From contig CAMBFZ010000019.1 in the NCBI GenBank assembly GCA_945866125.1, positions 7,605 through 71,604 of the forward strand: DNA of 64,000 nucleotides, read 5' to 3'. This stretch comes from Bordetella parapertussis. Lineage in GTDB: Bacteria; Pseudomonadota; Gammaproteobacteria; Burkholderiales; Burkholderiaceae_D. Numbering within the stretch: position 1 is the first letter of the stretch; the number at the start of each line of letters is the position of its first letter. A program made the position numbers and the translations under genes. Below, one piece after another: positions 61,255 to 64,000 of the stretch. The notes below the pieces were generated by a model. It made no database searches, was not told the origin of the DNA, and saw nothing but the letters and a program-made list of their open reading frames with translations.

Positions 61255-63546
61255 ATGTTACCAAGCTCCCAGTCATTGATTATTACTGATCCTGTTCGCG
61301 CCGCTACCGGCCTTTCTTCTGCGATGCCCCCGCTGCATGCAGGTGAAATCGTGTTGTCCGTGTTCGAACCCGATCTCAATGGCGCTCTGCAGTTTTCAGC
61401 CAGCACACTTTTGCTTACTTCGGAGCGAATGATAAGCGATTCGGGTGGGGCTGGGTGGACAAGCTGGCCCCTGAAAGCCGCGCTGTCTTTGCATCATAGT
61501 GACCATGCCGGCGTGGGTACGCTAGCCTTGCATGATGGTCAAGATTGCGTGATGCGCTGGCGTTTTACGCTGGCCATTGATGTTGCGGCGGTGCGCTTGA
61601 TGCAGCAGTTTGAAAAGGCGCAGGCGCATCGGATTGATGAGCCTGCCGCCGATGAGGGCGCGCCGCGCTGCCCAAGCTGTCAGTCGCCGCTGGCCGAAGA
61701 CAGCGAAGAGTGTCCCTTATGTCACCGTGAGCTGCTGCAACCGGCGTCAACCTGGGTACTGTTTCGTTTATTGCGTTTTGCACGGCCGTACAAGATGCAA
61801 CTGCTGCTAGGCTTTTTTCTGACGCTGGCCTCGACCGCGGCCACCCTGGTGCCGCCTTATCTGACGATGCCGCTGATGGACGAGATTCTGATTCCGACTC
61901 ATAACGGCACCCAGATTGATACGCACGATGTGTTGATTTTATTAAGTGGCCTGTTTGGCGCGGCGTTGACCGCGTGGGGGCTGGGTTGGTGGCGTACCTA
62001 TCTGCTGGCACTGGTCTCGGAGCGCATCGGTGCAGACTTGCGCACGACCACCTTCGATCATTTACTTAATCTTAGTCTCGAATATTTCGGTGCCAAACGT
62101 ACCGGCGATTTGATCGCCCGTATCGGCAACGAGTCCGACCGCATCTGTGTATTTTTGTCCTTGCATGCGCTGGACTTTATTACCGACGTGCTGATGCTGT
62201 TGATGACGGCAGTGATTTTATTTTCCATCAACAAATGGCTGGCCTTGGCGACCTTGCTGCCCTTGCCACTGATTGCGTGGATGATTCATTTGGTGCGCGA
62301 CCGTCTGCGTACCGGCTTTGAAAAAATCGACCGTATTTGGGGTGATGTCACCAATGTTCTGGCCGACACCATTCCGGGCATCCGTGTGGTCAAGGCGTTT
62401 GCGCAGGAGCGGCGCGAAGCGCAGCGTTTTGTCGAGGCCAATGCCCATAACCTGGCCGTCAACGACAAGCTCAATCGGACCTGGAGTCTGTTTGCGCCGA
62501 CCGTCACCATGCTGACCGAAGTAGGCTTGCTGGTTGTGTGGGGCTTTGGTATCTGGCTTGTGATGCACCGCTCTATTACGGTGGGAGTATTGATTGCATT
62601 TATTGCCTACATCGGTCGCTTTTATGGCCGGCTGGATTCGATGAGCCGCATCGTCTCGCATACGCAAAAGGCGGCGGCCGGCGCCAAGCGGATTTTCGAT
62701 GTTCTTGACCACAGCTCCAGTGTGCCGGAGCCGGCTAATCCGGTGCGACTTGAGCGGGTCAAGGGCGCCATTACCATGCGCGACATTGGTTTTCGGTATG
62801 GCAGCCGGCGCATTATTCGGGGCATGAATCTGCAGATTCGGCCCGGCGAAATGATTGGCCTGGTGGGCCATAGCGGCTCGGGCAAGAGCACGCTGGTTAA
62901 TCTGATCTGCCGTTTTTACGACGTCAGTGACGGCGCGATCTTAGTGGACGGTATCGATATCCGGCGTCTGGCAGTGGCAGATTACCGGCGTCATATCGGG
63001 CTGGTGCTGCAAGAGCCTTTCCTGTTTCACGGCACGATTGCCGAAAATATCGCTTACGGTAAACCCGACGCCACGCGCGCTGAAATCGTCGCGGCTGCGC
63101 GAGCCGCGCATGCGCATGAATTTATTTTGCGGCTGCGGCATGGCTATGACTCGATTGTGGGCGAGCGCGGGCAGGGCTTATCAGGTGGCGAGCGTCAGCG
63201 GATTTCGATTGCGCGTGCTTTGCTGATCAATCCACGCATTCTGATGCTCGATGAGGCCACCTCAAGTGTGGACACCGAAACCGAAAAAGAAATTCAAAAG
63301 GCGCTCGACAATCTGGTGCAGGGCCGAACCACGATTGCCATTGCCCACCGTCTGTCGACCTTGCGTCGGGCGGACCGCTTAGTGGTGATGGACCGCGGTT
63401 ACGTGGTCGAGGTCGGCTCGCACGATGAGCTGATGGCCGCGCAGGGGGCGTACTGGCGCTTGTATGAGGCACAAGCGCGCAATGTCGATACCGAAGATCG
63501 TGTCCCTGACAAACTACATATTCCGCTGACTAAGGTGACGTCATGA
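61255..63546 (+). CDS. Cyanophycin-associated ABC transporter (fused TM and ATPase)
   Basis: 763 residues from the ATG at 61255. The start is uncertain: the frame is open from 61156 and an ATG also lies at 61324; none has a clear ribosome site. An N-terminal extension of about 180 residues includes a zinc-ribbon-like segment (CPSC...CPLC, near residue 138). Then six TM helices of the type I exporter fold and a C-terminal ATPase with Walker A GHSGSGKST (about 538), signature LSGGERQRIS (about 641) and Walker B ILMLDEATSSVD. ABC proteins of this form occur beside cphA genes together with DUF1854; the cargo is unknown. Its stop overlaps the next start. Confidence 0.85.
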   Translation: MLPSSQSLIITDPVRAATGLSSAMPPLHAGEIVLSVFEPDLNGALQFSASTLLLTSERMISDSGGAGWTSWPLKAALSLHHSDHAGVGTLALHDGQDCVMRWRFTLAIDVAAVRLMQQFEKAQAHRIDEPAADEGAPRCPSCQSPLAEDSEECPLCHRELLQPASTWVLFRLLRFARPYKMQLLLGFFLTLASTAATLVPPYLTMPLMDEILIPTHNGTQIDTHDVLILLSGLFGAALTAWGLGWWRTYLLALVSERIGADLRTTTFDHLLNLSLEYFGAKRTGDLIARIGNESDRICVFLSLHALDFITDVLMLLMTAVILFSINKWLALATLLPLPLIAWMIHLVRDRLRTGFEKIDRIWGDVTNVLADTIPGIRVVKAFAQERREAQRFVEANAHNLAVNDKLNRTWSLFAPTVTMLTEVGLLVVWGFGIWLVMHRSITVGVLIAFIAYIGRFYGRLDSMSRIVSHTQKAAAGAKRIFDVLDHSSSVPEPANPVRLERVKGAITMRDIGFRYGSRRIIRGMNLQIRPGEMIGLVGHSGSGKSTLVNLICRFYDVSDGAILVDGIDIRRLAVADYRRHIGLVLQEPFLFHGTIAENIAYGKPDATRAEIVAAARAAHAHEFILRLRHGYDSIVGERGQGLSGGERQRISIARALLINPRILMLDEATSSVDTETEKEIQKALDNLVQGRTTIAIAHRLSTLRRADRLVVMDRGYVVEVGSHDELMAAQGAYWRLYEAQARNVDTEDRVPDKLHIPLTKVTS

Positions 63547-64000
63547 TGGATGGTTTTACGGTCAATTATTTTCAGGCTGGCCGTCATACGCTGGCTGCCG
63601 ATCTATCGGGGGGACTAGTCCTGACTGATGCGGAGGGTGTGGTGCATCACGGCGTGATCCCCGTGCGGGCATTTCCGATTGATGCTGCTGGTGAGGGGCT
63701 CTCTCTGATGGGTAGTGATGGGCATGAATTAGTCTGGATAGAGCGCCTTAATGACCTCGATGCATCCAGCCGCCAGGTGATAAGCGATGAGTTGGCAAGG
63801 CGTGAGTTTATGCCGGTGATTGAACGCATCGAAGCGGTATCGTCATTTAGCACACCCAGCACCTGGAGCGTCGTGACCAACCGTGGCCGGACTGAATTTA
63901 TTCTCAAAGGCGAAGAAGACATTCGCCGTTTGCGCAGTCGTGCTTTGCTTATTACTGATAGCCATGGCGTGACCTACTATGTCATTGATCAGCTCGCGCT
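63543..64000 (+). CDS. DUF1854 protein, cyanophycin-associated, 3' end outside window
   Basis: ATG at 63543 overlaps the ABC gene stop (ATGA); a second ATG follows at 63546. The frame stays open to the edge, about 152 codons. It matches the DUF1854 family seen next to cyanophycin genes: PVRAFPIDAAGEGLSLMG, REFMPVIERIEAVSSFSTPSTW, GEEDIRRL. No TM segment or signal peptide. Family function is unknown; coupling to the ABC gene suggests a cytoplasmic partner of the transporter. Confidence 0.85.
   Translation, partial: MMDGFTVNYFQAGRHTLAADLSGGLVLTDAEGVVHHGVIPVRAFPIDAAGEGLSLMGSDGHELVWIERLNDLDASSRQVISDELARREFMPVIERIEAVSSFSTPSTWSVVTNRGRTEFILKGEEDIRRLRSRALLITDSHGVTYYVIDQLA

Noticed and set aside
1..64000. 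tRNA, rRNA, riboswitch or CRISPR array
   Set aside because: None seen on either strand by eye; a covariance-model search would be needed to exclude small RNAs.

Overview
The window looks like a chromosome segment of a beta-proteobacterium of the order Burkholderiales, most likely Oxalobacteraceae-like. This is inferred from moderate-to-high GC, ATGA-style overlapping operons, a cphA'/cphA cyanophycin pair with its ABC/DUF1854 partner, a transglutaminase/ATP-grasp/alpha-E operon and a proteobacterial type VI secretion locus. No rRNA, tRNA or CRISPR array was seen.

Layout. 1-2.5 kb: start of an RND efflux operon (outer-membrane channel, then membrane-fusion lipoprotein) read leftwards, with a tandem operator-like repeat upstream. 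2.5-5.6 kb: a small outer-membrane protein, an unrecognised repeat protein, the tail of a decayed VWA/CoxE-like gene and a MocA/MobA-type nucleotidyltransferase. 5.6-8.4 kb: a tandem duplication of a small secreted adhesin-E-like gene with its divergent MerR-family regulator; one regulator copy is decayed. 8.6-14.4 kb: an RND (MMPL) exporter fused in frame to a LolA-like periplasmic protein, an outer-membrane barrel and a methyltransferase. 14.5-17 kb: two lower-GC genes that look like acquired or secreted proteins. 17.1-24.2 kb: transglutaminase, CP-ATP-grasp/alpha-E fusion and large transglutaminase-DUF2126 protein.

24.4-44.4 kb: a complete type VI secretion operon on the minus strand in the order tssB, tssC, hcp, tssE, tssF, tssG, clpV, vgrG, MORN protein, PAAR-like, small membrane protein, tssJ, tssK, tssL, tssM, tssA. 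44.5-56.1 kb: a signalling and regulatory flank. It holds a coiled-coil protein, a membrane hybrid histidine kinase, an apparent insert (degenerate IS3 remnant, calpain-RTX secreted protease, Sel1 protein), a NarL-type response regulator, and an operon of three unrecognised membrane proteins. A 12-bp palindrome (ATACTTTAGTAT or its complement) recurs upstream of tssB, the coiled-coil gene and the unrecognised operon. It suggests one regulon joining the secretion system to this module, and this is the best candidate here for an undescribed system.

56.2-64 kb: cyanophycin (Arg-Asp polymer) synthesis. cphA' and cphA run leftwards; the divergent ABC transporter and DUF1854 genes run off the right edge.
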